Source: Bacteriovorax sp. PP10
GTDB taxonomy: Bacteria > Bdellovibrionota > Bacteriovoracia > Bacteriovoracales > Bacteriovoracaceae
Length of the DNA: 64,000 nucleotides
NCBI RefSeq assembly: GCF_035013165.1
Contig: NZ_JAYGJQ010000001.1
Location: forward strand, 1,302,001 to 1,366,000
Direction: 5' to 3'
The notes below the pieces were generated by a model. The model saw nothing but the letters and a program-made list of their open reading frames with translations. It searched no databases and had not been told where the DNA came from. Of this stretch, positions 41,968 to 51,554 are shown piece after piece; positions within the stretch are counted from its first letter, which is position 1, and every line of letters starts with the position of its first letter. The position numbers and the translations under genes were made by a program.

Positions 41968-42699
41968 CTATGCTTCAGCGAAAGAGTCGTCGTATTTAAC
42001 GTTGTGGTAAACCTTAGTCACGTCATCATCACCTTCAAGGAGATCAACTAACTTAGTTACGATTTTAAACGTATCTTTATCAATCTCTTTTAAAGTAAGA
42101 GGAACGCGCTCTAGACCAGCTTCATCAGCAGTGATCTTTAGTTCATCAAGTTTAGTTTGGATTGGCCCGAATGCTTCCATCGGCCCTGTCACAGTGAAGA
42201 ACCCGTCTTCTAAAACGACATCATCAGCTCCAGCATCAATCATATCCAGAGTGAAGTCATCTTCAACCAGGTCTTTTTGTGGGATTTCAAATACAGCTTT
42301 GCGCTCGAATACGAATTGAAGACAACCAGTTGTCCCCAGAGATCCGCCGCACTTGTTAAAGAAGTTACGAACGTTTGCTACAGTTCTTGTTCCGTTGTTT
42401 GTAGAGGCTTCAACGAAGATCGCTACGCCATTCGGGCCGTATCCTTCGTAAGCAATATCTGAGTATCCTTCGTCTTCGTTTCCTAGACCTTTTTTGATCG
42501 CACGATCAATGTTGTCTTTGGGAACGTTGTATTTTCTAGATTTTTCTAAGGCAATTCTCAGCATGAAGTTACTTTCGATTTCTTCACCACCGTTTTTAAC
42601 GGCCTTAGTTACTTCGCGAAGGCATTTTGTATACATTAGAGAGCGGATCTTATCCTGGTCACCTTTTTTCTCTTTGATGTTATTCCACTTACGTCCCAT
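41968..42699 (-). CDS. YebC/PmpR-family (TACO1) protein
   Basis: This 243-residue protein begins MGRKWNNIKEKKGDQDKIR and has YEGYGPNGVAIFVEASTNN, the signature of the YebC/YeeN family. Members were described as transcription regulators; recent work also links the family to translation of hard-to-translate peptides. The start is of the YeeN type (GRKWNNIK) rather than AGHSKWANIK. It has normal length and three domains. Confidence 0.93.
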   Translation of the reverse strand: MGRKWNNIKEKKGDQDKIRSLMYTKCLREVTKAVKNGGEEIESNFMLRIALEKSRKYNVPKDNIDRAIKKGLGNEDEGYSDIAYEGYGPNGVAIFVEASTNNGTRTVANVRNFFNKCGGSLGTTGCLQFVFERKAVFEIPQKDLVEDDFTLDMIDAGADDVVLEDGFFTVTGPMEAFGPIQTKLDELKITADEAGLERVPLTLKEIDKDTFKIVTKLVDLLEGDDDVTKVYHNVKYDDSFAEA

Positions 42700-42739
42700 G
42701 AGTCTTCCTGTTGAATTAAATTGTATGGTTAAAAGTTTA

Positions 42740-43243
42740 TCAGTTTTTTAATGGAGCTTCAAAATAAATAAAACCGTCGCCTGTATGTTTTAGAAAAAGA
42801 GGCGCACGGGTCTTAGCAAACTTCTCCAGTAGCTTAGTCATTTTCAGATTACTAGTGTGGTATTGACCATAAAAATGAGTGAGTCCCACCTGAAGAGCGC
42901 GGTCAGAAATTGTATTAAATAATTGAATCCCGAGACCTTTTCCCTGGTAACTATCAACGATAGTAATACCAATTTCAGCATAAGTCGGGCGTTGGCTGTC
43001 TTTAATTGCTCTGATCACTCCACCTGGAAGAAGTTTTCCATCCAGATGGTGAACAGCAACGTAGGCAAGGTGATTAATTTGATCAACTTCAGTGAGGAAC
43101 TTCAGTTCATTTTCAGTAAATTCTTTTTTGCTGGCAAAAAATCTCTGCCTGATTGATTCGGGAGAAAGCATCTGAAGTCCCACTTGCAGTGGGATCTTGT
43201 CTTCAGGAAGAATCTGTCGAATCTCAAAAAAGTCTTCTTTCAA
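42740..43243 (-). CDS. GNAT-family N-acetyltransferase
   Basis: This 167-residue protein has the acetyl-CoA site of the GNAT family (IVDSYQGKGLGIQLFNTISD) and a preceding beta-hairpin (YAEIGITIVD). It transfers an acetyl group from acetyl-CoA to an amine. The sequence resembles the GNAT domain of larger acyl-CoA synthetase-like acetyltransferases. The substrate is unknown. It follows the ABC-F gene by one base. Confidence 0.87.
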   Translation of the reverse strand: MKEDFFEIRQILPEDKIPLQVGLQMLSPESIRQRFFASKKEFTENELKFLTEVDQINHLAYVAVHHLDGKLLPGGVIRAIKDSQRPTYAEIGITIVDSYQGKGLGIQLFNTISDRALQVGLTHFYGQYHTSNLKMTKLLEKFAKTRAPLFLKHTGDGFIYFEAPLKN

Positions 43244-43244
43244 A

Positions 43245-44828
43245 TTATTGTAGTCCTAAGTATTCATCAAATGATTTTTCAACGTCGATGATTGTTCCGT
43301 CAGGTTGGATATCAATAATTCTATTGGCAACCGTCTGTACGAATTCATGGTCATGACATGAGAAAATTAAAGTTGAGTCGTATTTTTTAAGCCCTTCGTT
43401 CACCGAAGTAATACTTTCAAGGTCAAGGTGGTTAGTAGGACCATCCATGATTAAAACGTTCGGAGCTTCTAACATCATTTTAGAAAGCATCATACGAACT
43501 TTTTCACCACCGGATAATACGTTGGTCTTCTTCTGACTTTCTTCACCCGTAAATAACATACGTCCTAAGAATCCGCGGACGAAAGATTCGTCTTTGTCTT
43601 CAGAGAAGTCTCTTAGCCAGTCTACCAGGTTGTATTTTCCTTCAATGAAGAATTCAGTGTTGTCAGCAGGGAAGTATGATCTCTGAGCTGTTACACCCCA
43701 GTTAATCTGTCCAGCATCCGGCTTATCTTTTCCAGCAAGCACGTCCATAAGAGCGCCACACTGTTGATCTGTTCCAAGAAGAACGATCTTATCCGTTTTT
43801 CTTACCTGGAAAGAAACGTTTTTAAACATAACTTTTCCATCAACAGACTTAGATAGTTTCTCAACTGTAAGAACGTCTTTACCAATTTCTTTTTTCGCTT
43901 TGAAATGAACGAATGGATATTTTCTTGTCGATGGTTGAATATCTTCAAGGGTAATTTTATCAAGAGTCTTTTGTCTAGAAGTGGCCTGTTTCGATTTCGA
44001 AGCGTTCGCTGAGAAGCGTGCGATGAAATCTTTAAGCTCTTGCATTTTTTCTTCAGTCTTTTTGTTTTGGTTAGACTTTAAAGTCATAGCAAGTTGAGAA
44101 GACTGGTACCAGAAGTCGTAGTTACCTGGGTAAATTTTAATTTTACCGAAGTCGATGTCGGCCATGTGAGTACACACTTTATTCAAGAAGTGACGGTCAT
44201 GGGAAACAACGATAACTGTGTTTTCAAATGTAGATAAAAAGTTTTCTAACCAATGGATCGCTTTCATATCCAAATGGTTGGTAGGCTCATCCAGTAAAAG
44301 AATATCTGGTTTACCAAAAAGTGCACTCGCTAAAAGTACTTTTACTTTTTCTCCACCGTTTAGTTCTGCCATTTTTTTAGTAAGAAGTTCTTCTTTGATT
44401 CCAAGACCTGATAGAAGTGTCGCTGCTTCAGATTCAGCTTCCCATCCGTTCATCTCACCAAATTCAGCTTCAAGATCAGCAGCACGAAGGCCGTCTGCAT
44501 CCGAGAAATCTTCTTTAGCGTATAGAGCGTCTTTTTCTTCCATGATTTCTAAAAGTTTTTTGTTACCCATGATAACAAGTTTTAGAACTTCAATGTCTTC
44601 GTATAAAAAGTGATCCTGTTTAAGGATTGAAAGACGTTGTCCCGGAGTGATGAAAACATGTCCTGATGAACTTGGAATTTCACCAGATAAAATTTTAAGG
44701 AACGTAGATTTTCCCGCGCCGTTAGCACCAATTAATCCGTAACAGTTTCCTGGAGTAAATTTAATATCTACTTCATCAAATAGTTTTCTAGCACCGTATC
44801 TCAGGCCGACGTTCTGGCAAATAATCAT
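43245..44828 (-). CDS. ABC-F ATPase, YbiT-like, with a degenerate second site
   Basis: This 527-residue protein has two ABC domains joined by a linker and no membrane part, as in ABC-F ribosome factors. The first site is complete (GANGAGKST at 34-42, LNGGEK, LLLDEPTNHLD). In the second, Walker A is changed to GTDQQCGAL at 352-360 with no lysine, and the catalytic Glu after Walker B is Gly (LIMDGPTNHLD, G463). The signature LSGGEK is kept. It may act with one hydrolysing site. It resembles the YbiT subgroup. Confidence 0.9.
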   Translation of the reverse strand: MIICQNVGLRYGARKLFDEVDIKFTPGNCYGLIGANGAGKSTFLKILSGEIPSSSGHVFITPGQRLSILKQDHFLYEDIEVLKLVIMGNKKLLEIMEEKDALYAKEDFSDADGLRAADLEAEFGEMNGWEAESEAATLLSGLGIKEELLTKKMAELNGGEKVKVLLASALFGKPDILLLDEPTNHLDMKAIHWLENFLSTFENTVIVVSHDRHFLNKVCTHMADIDFGKIKIYPGNYDFWYQSSQLAMTLKSNQNKKTEEKMQELKDFIARFSANASKSKQATSRQKTLDKITLEDIQPSTRKYPFVHFKAKKEIGKDVLTVEKLSKSVDGKVMFKNVSFQVRKTDKIVLLGTDQQCGALMDVLAGKDKPDAGQINWGVTAQRSYFPADNTEFFIEGKYNLVDWLRDFSEDKDESFVRGFLGRMLFTGEESQKKTNVLSGGEKVRMMLSKMMLEAPNVLIMDGPTNHLDLESITSVNEGLKKYDSTLIFSCHDHEFVQTVANRIIDIQPDGTIIDVEKSFDEYLGLQ

Positions 44829-45043
44829 AATTCAATTCCTCATTTTAATTCGTAGTTTCTTGTAGCGTAAATGAGAGGAAAAGTCAGGGGATATTCGTTC
44901 GATATTTCGCCTTGTTGGGGCGCCCCAGCATAATTTTAGGGATTCTTTCGTTTACGAATGATGTTTTGGGGGAGTAAGACTAAATAACTACATTATTTTT
45001 ATCGACTCGCTGGGTTGTAAAACCGGCTTGAGAAAGGAGAAAA

Positions 45044-45316
45044 ATGGAAAACGAAAACGCTACCACACAGGAATTCCTGCCAAAATACGAAGCTGCCCGA
45101 ATCGCAGTCGAGCGCGCTCGCCAAATCGTGAAAGATAACAACGATATGATCTCTAAGCTTAAGTCTGAGTCTAATATTGACGAAGATTCCGAGTTTGATC
45201 CTTTTGTAGAGGCCGAGAATTTCTCTCACAACGATTCATATGCTTTTGACCTATATAAAATAAAGTCGTCTAATGGAGTAAGAGATTTTATTAAGAATAT
45301 TTTCGGAGTTCACTAA
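45044..45316 (+). CDS. Small acidic protein of unknown function
   Basis: This 90-residue cytoplasmic protein has a helical N-terminal half (AARIAVERARQIVKDN) and an acidic middle with Asp/Glu and aromatic residues. The AAAGGAGA ribosome site is clear. It stands just before a tiny membrane protein gene and rapA on the same strand. No family is recognised. Confidence 0.6.
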   Translation: MENENATTQEFLPKYEAARIAVERARQIVKDNNDMISKLKSESNIDEDSEFDPFVEAENFSHNDSYAFDLYKIKSSNGVRDFIKNIFGVH

Positions 45317-45318
45317 TC

Positions 45319-45450
45319 ATGAGCAAAAAAAGCGCGCGTAGACATTCCCTAACATCAGAAGAAATTGCCTTAGGAAAAAAACGTATTTACATCATTGTAG
45401 GTATGATTATCATTGGACTTGCTGTAGCACTTTATAAAATTAACAGCTAA
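45319..45450 (+). CDS. 43-residue single-pass membrane protein
   Basis: A short frame (ATG at 45319, TAA at 45448) encodes a protein with a positive N-terminus (MSKKSARRHSLTSEEIALG) and one hydrophobic helix of about 19 residues (IYIIVGMIIIGLAVALY) near the C-terminus. It starts two bases after the preceding stop and ends 22 bases before rapA. The tail-anchor-like layout and in-operon spacing support a real gene; the start has no strong ribosome site (GGAG 13 bases up). Confidence 0.6.
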   Translation: MSKKSARRHSLTSEEIALGKKRIYIIVGMIIIGLAVALYKINS

Positions 45451-45472
45451 GTAAATAAAAAGGACATTAATA

Positions 45473-48172
45473 GTGAAGAGTCTCGTTCCCGGCCAACGTT
45501 TCATGAGTGAGACGGAGCCAGAATTAGGGCTTGGTATTCTCGTTCATGTAGAATCCAAGACCGTCAAAATATCATTTTTAGCAGCAAAGACAGAAAGAGT
45601 TTATGGATCAAAAGGCGCACCGATTAAGCGTGTGGTTTTTTCTTCAGGTGATGAAGTCACTTTGAGATCCGGACAAAAGCTGACGATTGATGATGTGATT
45701 GATAACGATGGCCTTGCCGCTTACAGAAGCGCGGATCAAGTGTTCGATGAACGTGAACTTTCTGATTCATTAAGTTTCAATAAACCAGAAGACCGCCTGT
45801 TTAATGGCAGCGTGGATTCACCGGGATTATTTGAACTAAGATTTCAAACACTATGGAATAAAAACCGTCTGACTCAATCACCAGTGCGTGGTTTTGTTGG
45901 TGGAAGAATGAATTTAATCCCTCACCAGTTTTATGTAGCTGAACAAATTGTGGATCGACCGATTCCAAGAGTTCTTCTTGCTGACGAAGTTGGTTTAGGA
46001 AAAACAATTGAAGCGGGTCTTGCTCTTCATCAGCTTATTTTATCTGAGAGAGTCAAGCGCGCGCTTATTTTAGTTCCAGACTCATTGGTGTATCAGTGGT
46101 TTATTGAAATGCTAAGAAAGTTCAATCTTTCTTTTGTGACAATGAATCAGGAAACACATCTTGAACCGGGGACAAATCCATTTACTGAAAATGACTTTGT
46201 CATTGTGAATATTGGTCTATTAAAAGGTGCTGAGATGGCCCGCAACCTGATGAAGGAAGCACTATGGGATATCATGGTTGTCGATGAGGCCCATCAGTTA
46301 AAATGGAGCCAGGAGCACGTTTCAACTGAATATAAAATTGTTCAGATGATCGCAAAGAGATCAAAAGGTTTATTACTTCTAACGGCGACACCAGAGCAGT
46401 TAGGAATGGAAGGACATTTTGCTCGTTTAAAACTTCTTGATCCGGATCGCTTTTTTGATTATCCAAAATTTTTAGAAGAGACAACTCACTATGAAGAAGT
46501 GGCAGCACAAGCGCGCGAGCTTCTGAAAAAGGGTGGAGCTGAGAGCGAGGCAAGGCTTGCTGAGCTTCAAGATCTCCACGGGCCAGGAAGAATCTTCTTT
46601 AGAAATACAAGAAACAGAATGAGCAAGCACTTTTCTTTTTTCCCAAAGAGAATCCTGCACGCTTATCCGCTAGAAAGTAAAAAAACATTGTACCTTGGTC
46701 TAGAAGACGAAGAGACTATAGGCCCAAGTTTCGACATGAAGCTGGATTGGTTAACTGAATTCTTAGGTCGCCACATCGGTGAGAAAATTCTTTTAATCAC
46801 AAAATCAAAAACCAAAGTTATGTGTCTGGAGACTTTATTAAAAGATCGTTTTCCAGGTATGAACGTTGCTGCTTTCCACTCGGGACTGTCATTTGTGGCC
46901 CGCGATCGTCAGGCCGCTTATTTTGCTGATCCGGAAGGAGCAGACATTCTTTTATGTACGGAAGTAGGAAGTGAGGGGAGAAACTTTGAGTTTGCTCACC
47001 ACTTAGTTTTATTTGACCTGCCAATGTACCCGGACCTTTTAGAGCAACGTATTGGTCGTCTGGATCGTATCGGACAAGACAGTGATATTCACCTTCATGT
47101 TCCATATATCATGAGTTCATATGATGAAATTTTATACCAGTGGTTTAATACTGGAATGGATGCCTTTGTTCACTCTGCAAAAGGGGCGAGCATTGTTCAT
47201 CAACAACTTCAGGGTCTACTGGAAGAGTTTTTAAATAAACCAGAATTATGTTTTAAAGACCCACAAGTTCTTCAGGATTTTTTAGAAACAACAGCTAAAG
47301 AATTTAAGACAGTGACTCATAAACTTGAAGAAGGGCGTGATATTTTAGTTGAACTCAATTCTTTCAAAGAGGACGTTGCTAAAAAATTAGTGGATGAAGT
47401 TCGCAAATTTGATGAAGAAACGAACCTCATCAATTACATGAATAATGTATTTCAAGAGCTTGGTGTTGATATTGAAGACCTTGATGATGAAGTGTATTTC
47501 ATCAGACCAAGTGACAATATGTACGTGCCTTATTTCCCTAATCTCCCGGTGGACGGAGTGAGAATTACCTATGACAGAAAGACTGCCCTAAGACGTGAAG
47601 ACGTTGAGTTTTTAACATGGGATCACCCGATGGTTGTGGGGGTGATTGATTTAATTTTGAGTAACACTTTTGGAAACATGAGTGTCATGATGAGAAAAAA
47701 ATCAGGACAGACTAAAACTTACATTGAAACGTATTTCAAACTTCAGGTTGTCGCTCCAAAGAGCTTGAGTCCCGAGAGATTTTTCCCGCCAACTCCAATT
47801 CGTATCTTAGTGGATAGCACAGGTGAGAACTTGAGTGCGAAATTTGATAAGTCTGATATTGACGAAAGAATCACTGGCGCTGATCAAGAGACAGTGAGAA
47901 AGGCAAAAGGACTTCCGAAGGCCGCTGTTCAAAAAGTTCTTCAGGCAGCTCATCAACATGCTCTTCTTGAGGCAGTTGAACTAAAGAAAAAGTATAAGCA
48001 AAACATGATCGAGCATTTAGATCGTGAAAAAACTCGTCTATTAAAACTGAAAGCAGTCAATCCAGTGGTTCGCCCGGAAGAGATTGATTCAATCACTGAG
48101 CAGATCGAAATCCTGTCGAAGTGTTATGAAGAAGCTGAAGTTGTAATGGATTCATTGAGAGTAATTTTCTAA
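45473..48172 (+). CDS. rapA: RNA polymerase-associated protein RapA-like Swi2/Snf2 ATPase
   Basis: This 899-residue protein matches RapA/HepA, the Swi2/Snf2 ATPase that recycles RNA polymerase. It has an N-terminal Tudor-like beta part (residues 1-100), Walker A (ADEVGLGKT, about 170-178), the DEAH box (MVVDEAHQLKW), motif III (LLTATPEQLG), the helicase C part with QRIGRLDRIGQ, and a charged C-terminal part. It is about 70 residues shorter than the E. coli protein. It begins with GTG after AAGGA. The DNA/RNA-binding C-terminus is less conserved. Confidence 0.9.
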   Translation: MKSLVPGQRFMSETEPELGLGILVHVESKTVKISFLAAKTERVYGSKGAPIKRVVFSSGDEVTLRSGQKLTIDDVIDNDGLAAYRSADQVFDERELSDSLSFNKPEDRLFNGSVDSPGLFELRFQTLWNKNRLTQSPVRGFVGGRMNLIPHQFYVAEQIVDRPIPRVLLADEVGLGKTIEAGLALHQLILSERVKRALILVPDSLVYQWFIEMLRKFNLSFVTMNQETHLEPGTNPFTENDFVIVNIGLLKGAEMARNLMKEALWDIMVVDEAHQLKWSQEHVSTEYKIVQMIAKRSKGLLLLTATPEQLGMEGHFARLKLLDPDRFFDYPKFLEETTHYEEVAAQARELLKKGGAESEARLAELQDLHGPGRIFFRNTRNRMSKHFSFFPKRILHAYPLESKKTLYLGLEDEETIGPSFDMKLDWLTEFLGRHIGEKILLITKSKTKVMCLETLLKDRFPGMNVAAFHSGLSFVARDRQAAYFADPEGADILLCTEVGSEGRNFEFAHHLVLFDLPMYPDLLEQRIGRLDRIGQDSDIHLHVPYIMSSYDEILYQWFNTGMDAFVHSAKGASIVHQQLQGLLEEFLNKPELCFKDPQVLQDFLETTAKEFKTVTHKLEEGRDILVELNSFKEDVAKKLVDEVRKFDEETNLINYMNNVFQELGVDIEDLDDEVYFIRPSDNMYVPYFPNLPVDGVRITYDRKTALRREDVEFLTWDHPMVVGVIDLILSNTFGNMSVMMRKKSGQTKTYIETYFKLQVVAPKSLSPERFFPPTPIRILVDSTGENLSAKFDKSDIDERITGADQETVRKAKGLPKAAVQKVLQAAHQHALLEAVELKKKYKQNMIEHLDREKTRLLKLKAVNPVVRPEEIDSITEQIEILSKCYEEAEVVMDSLRVIF

Positions 48173-48182
48173 AAAAACAAAA

Positions 48183-49127
48183 CTATTCGAGAAGCAGTCC
48201 TTCAGTATGGAGGACTTTCTTGAATTCATTTAAAAGTTTCAAGTCATAATTACCAAGTTCATCAATCATCATGTCTTTTAAAGTCTGGGCAGGTGATGTT
48301 TTATTGGTAATAGTTCGTTTATCGTAGTTATTCACTAAAGATAAAATCTCCTCTGAAAGAGAGAGCTTTTTCTTTTTATTCGGACCTAATCCACTGAGAA
48401 CTTCTTCATGATTGCTCACTAGTTCAAGGATGGCCGGAGTCACGTATGCTTTGTCTTTTAAAAGAGAGGCTGCGTCTTTTGTATGCATGTAATAAACGCG
48501 TTTATCATCATTGCTTAAAAGCTTTTTAGGTTTATAAAAAAGCTCCATATCAGCTTTACTCATATTGGTCATACCAATATCGTGGATAAGAGCGGCCGTA
48601 CCGATATCATCCATTTCTTTTTCTGAGCATTTTAATATTTCGGCAAGTTTTACTGATAAAGCACAAACATTTAGTGAGTGTTTAATAACTTCTTCACTTT
48701 TATCTGCTTTTTTTCCAAAGATTTTTTTAAGCGCATCAGGGTTGTTTAAGATTACCTGGCGCATACTTTTTGCGGCCTTTTCAGTCGCGCGGTAAGCACT
48801 TTCACTTCCCGGGTCTTTTTGCATTCTTTCAACTGCAGATTCAGCAGCACCTTCGGCCATAGAAACTTTTTCTTCAATATCAACTTTGGGATTTGAAAGT
48901 GTTTCATCCAAGAGAGCGTCGAGAAATTTTTGGTAATTTGATTCATCACCTTCAGTGATAAAGAACTTGGCAATTTTCTGTGCTTTTAGTTTTAAAAACT
49001 TTTCTTCACTTAGTTGCTCGCCACGTTTTGCGTAACAAAGGTATTGCTCTTTAAAATGAATATACAAGTCGAACGTAAGTTCTCTTAGAGGTTTGACTGT
49101 AGTGATACGAAGGGGAGTGAATTCCAT
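48183..49127 (-). CDS. HD-domain phosphohydrolase-like protein
   Basis: This 314-residue cytoplasmic protein has an HD domain in its C-terminal half: LIHDIGMTNMS (HD pair), VYYMHTKDAASLL and LVSNHEEVLSGLG. In HD-GYP phosphodiesterases the last part would read HHE...GYP; here the GYP is replaced, so c-di-GMP breakdown is uncertain. The N-terminal 130 residues are helical and unassigned. A TAAAAT box ends six bases before the ATG on this strand and a TTGTAA lies 16 bases beyond, so the mRNA may be leaderless. Confidence 0.75.
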   Translation of the reverse strand: MEFTPLRITTVKPLRELTFDLYIHFKEQYLCYAKRGEQLSEEKFLKLKAQKIAKFFITEGDESNYQKFLDALLDETLSNPKVDIEEKVSMAEGAAESAVERMQKDPGSESAYRATEKAAKSMRQVILNNPDALKKIFGKKADKSEEVIKHSLNVCALSVKLAEILKCSEKEMDDIGTAALIHDIGMTNMSKADMELFYKPKKLLSNDDKRVYYMHTKDAASLLKDKAYVTPAILELVSNHEEVLSGLGPNKKKKLSLSEEILSLVNNYDKRTITNKTSPAQTLKDMMIDELGNYDLKLLNEFKKVLHTEGLLLE

Positions 49128-49294
49128 ATGAGTATTTTAGAGAAAAAAGGAAAAATTACAATTTGGATTTTCGACTATTTAAGAATATTACCAGAGTAAA
49201 GCACTTATTAGGCCCTGAGGTTAGCGTCATTCGTTGTTAAGCTTTGCGAATTGGGGTAAAGTGAGTCAAATTTTTTAGAGGAAAGAGCACGATT

Positions 49295-50917
49295 ATGATC
49301 AGTTTCAATAACGTTTCAAAACACTATGGCGGACAAATTCTTTATGAGAACGCTTCATTCATTTTACGCCCAGGAGATAAAGTTGGTTTAGTTGGCCCTA
49401 ACGGTGCTGGTAAAACGACTGTCTTTCGCGTTTTGATGAAAGAGGAAGGTTTTGATGGCGGATCGATCACTGTTCCGGAAAAAATTCGTGTTGCTTATTT
49501 CTCTCAGAATATTGGAGAGATGAAAGGACGCACAGTTATTGAAGAAGTTATGAGCGGAAGTGCAAAAGCTTCTGAGCTTGCTCAAAAGATGAGAGTGATT
49601 GAAACAAAACTTGAAAACGATCTTGATCCAGATGAAATGGAAAAAGTATTAATCGAGTTAGGAGATTATCAAACTGAGTTCGAAAAACTTGGTGGATACG
49701 ATCTCGATGTAAGAGCAAAAGAAATTATTACGGGTCTAGGAGTTATGCCTTACGACCACGATAGAGATGTTGGATTATTCTCTGGTGGATGGAGAATGAG
49801 AATTGCGCTTGCAAAAGTTCTGATTCAACAACCAGACGTTATGTTAATGGATGAACCTACCAACTACCTCGACTTAGAAAGTATCGTGTGGCTTGAGCAG
49901 TGGTTAAAAGATTATAAGGGCGCTGTCCTTATGACTTCCCATGACCGTGACTTCATGAACGGAATTGTAAATCGTATTATCGAAGTAGCAAACAAGCAGA
50001 TCACAACTTATACAGGTGACTACGACTACTACGAAAAAGAAAAAGAGATCAGAAAAGTTCAGCAAGTTGCTCAATATGAGTCTCAACAAGCAATGCTACA
50101 AAAAGAAGAAGAGTTTATCGCGAAGTTCGCAGCACGTGCCAGCCACGCTGCTCAGGTACAATCCCGCGTAAAGAAAATTGATAAAATTGAAAGAGTGGAA
50201 CTTCCACCTGAAGATATCGTTATGGACTTCTCGTTTCCAACTCCACCTCGTGGAAGTAACGATGTTGTTATGATGAAAGAACTTGCTAAGAACTGGACTC
50301 GTGATGATGGAACTCTTCACAAGATCTTCTCTGGATTAACTGCGACGGTAAATCGTCAGGACAAAATTGCAGTTGTCGGAGTCAACGGTGCCGGTAAGTC
50401 GACGCTTCTGAAAGTTATTTGTAATTTAACTGAGGCCAGTGGTGGAGAGTGTTCAGTTGGTCCATCAATTCAAGTTGGATACTTCTCACAATTCTCACTT
50501 GATTTACTAAACCCAGAAAATACAGTGCTTGATGAAATCTCAAACAGACTTCCTCATGCTTCAAACGGATATATCAGAAACCTTTTAGCGGCGTTTTTAT
50601 TCCGCGGTGATGATGTTGAAAAGAAAATTAAAGTTCTCTCAGGTGGAGAAAAATCGAGAGTTGTTCTGGCGACATTAATGTCTTCTAACAACAATCTTTT
50701 AATTCTCGATGAACCTACCAACCATTTGGATCTAAAATCTCGTGACGTATTATTAAATGCCTTAAAGACATTTGATGGAACAGTTATGTACGTATCCCAT
50801 GATAGACACTTTTTACATGGACTATCGAATCGCGTATTCGAAGTTGATAAAGGTGGAATCAGAGTCTTCGATACAAACTTCCAATACTATGTTGATAAGA
50901 AAAAAGAAGAAGGATAA
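49295..50917 (+). CDS. ABC-F ATPase (two complete sites)
   Basis: This 540-residue ABC-F protein has two intact ATP sites: Walker A GPNGAGKTT (34-42) and GVNGAGKST, Walker B LMDEPTNYLDLES and LILDEPTNHLDLKS, and signature FSGGWRMRIAL and LSGGEKSRV. The linker with heavy charge lies between the domains. Such proteins act on the ribosome, at the E site, to rescue stalled translation or give antibiotic resistance. It is related to Uup or YheS types. The next gene starts five bases downstream. Confidence 0.92.
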   Translation: MISFNNVSKHYGGQILYENASFILRPGDKVGLVGPNGAGKTTVFRVLMKEEGFDGGSITVPEKIRVAYFSQNIGEMKGRTVIEEVMSGSAKASELAQKMRVIETKLENDLDPDEMEKVLIELGDYQTEFEKLGGYDLDVRAKEIITGLGVMPYDHDRDVGLFSGGWRMRIALAKVLIQQPDVMLMDEPTNYLDLESIVWLEQWLKDYKGAVLMTSHDRDFMNGIVNRIIEVANKQITTYTGDYDYYEKEKEIRKVQQVAQYESQQAMLQKEEEFIAKFAARASHAAQVQSRVKKIDKIERVELPPEDIVMDFSFPTPPRGSNDVVMMKELAKNWTRDDGTLHKIFSGLTATVNRQDKIAVVGVNGAGKSTLLKVICNLTEASGGECSVGPSIQVGYFSQFSLDLLNPENTVLDEISNRLPHASNGYIRNLLAAFLFRGDDVEKKIKVLSGGEKSRVVLATLMSSNNNLLILDEPTNHLDLKSRDVLLNALKTFDGTVMYVSHDRHFLHGLSNRVFEVDKGGIRVFDTNFQYYVDKKKEEG

Positions 50918-50922
50918 AAATT

Positions 50923-51552
50923 ATGAAGAAAATTGAATTTTACTTTGATTTTCTCTCTCCGTACTCATACCTGGCATGGACATGGGTAAGATCTCAACCT
51001 TACGAGTTTGAGTATTACCCGGTCAGTATGGCCACGATCATTGCTTCTTATGATACTAAAGGTCCGGCGCAAATCGAGCCGAAGAGGAACTACCTTTTTA
51101 AAGACCTGCTTCGTGCAACGAAGATGAATAATATTCCTTTTACCACTCCCAAAAATTTACCATTTAATTCGCTGTATGCACTTAGACTGGCCCTGATCGG
51201 CACGGCAGGTGACAAGCAAAAAGAAATCATTGATGTCATCTACAGAGCAGGATGGGAGCACGGATTAGATATTGGAAGTGATGATGTTTTAAAAGAGATC
51301 TTAAAAGAAAAGAATCTCTACAGTGATGAATTAATCGAAAAAATGGAAAGTAAGAATGCCCGCATTGAGCTTAAGAGCAATGTTGAGCGCGCTCTTCAAA
51401 GAGAACTCTTCGGTGTTCCTAGTTTTGTCGTCGACGGTGAAATGTTCTGGGGTTATGATTCGACAAAGTATTTAGAAATGTATTTAAATGGAATGGATCC
51501 GTTAGATAGAGAAATGTACCAACAATTTATCGCTAAATTTACACCGAGGTAA
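50923..51552 (+). CDS. 2-hydroxychromene-2-carboxylate isomerase-like (DsbA fold)
   Basis: This 209-residue protein begins [19 protein letters not shown], the signature of the HCCA isomerase/DsbA-kappa glutathione transferase family, and later has [16 protein letters not shown]. The family uses glutathione in cis-trans or carbon chain isomerisation. The natural substrate is not clear. It has no signal peptide. It is in the run of genes from the ABC-F gene to folE. Confidence 0.88.
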   Translation: MKKIEFYFDFLSPYSYLAWTWVRSQPYEFEYYPVSMATIIASYDTKGPAQIEPKRNYLFKDLLRATKMNNIPFTTPKNLPFNSLYALRLALIGTAGDKQKEIIDVIYRAGWEHGLDIGSDDVLKEILKEKNLYSDELIEKMESKNARIELKSNVERALQRELFGVPSFVVDGEMFWGYDSTKYLEMYLNGMDPLDREMYQQFIAKFTPR

Positions 51553-51554
51553 AA

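Noticed and set aside
46272-47105. Long minus-strand frames inside rapA
   Set aside because: They are shadows of the strongly coding RapA frame, and their translations are low in recognisable structure.
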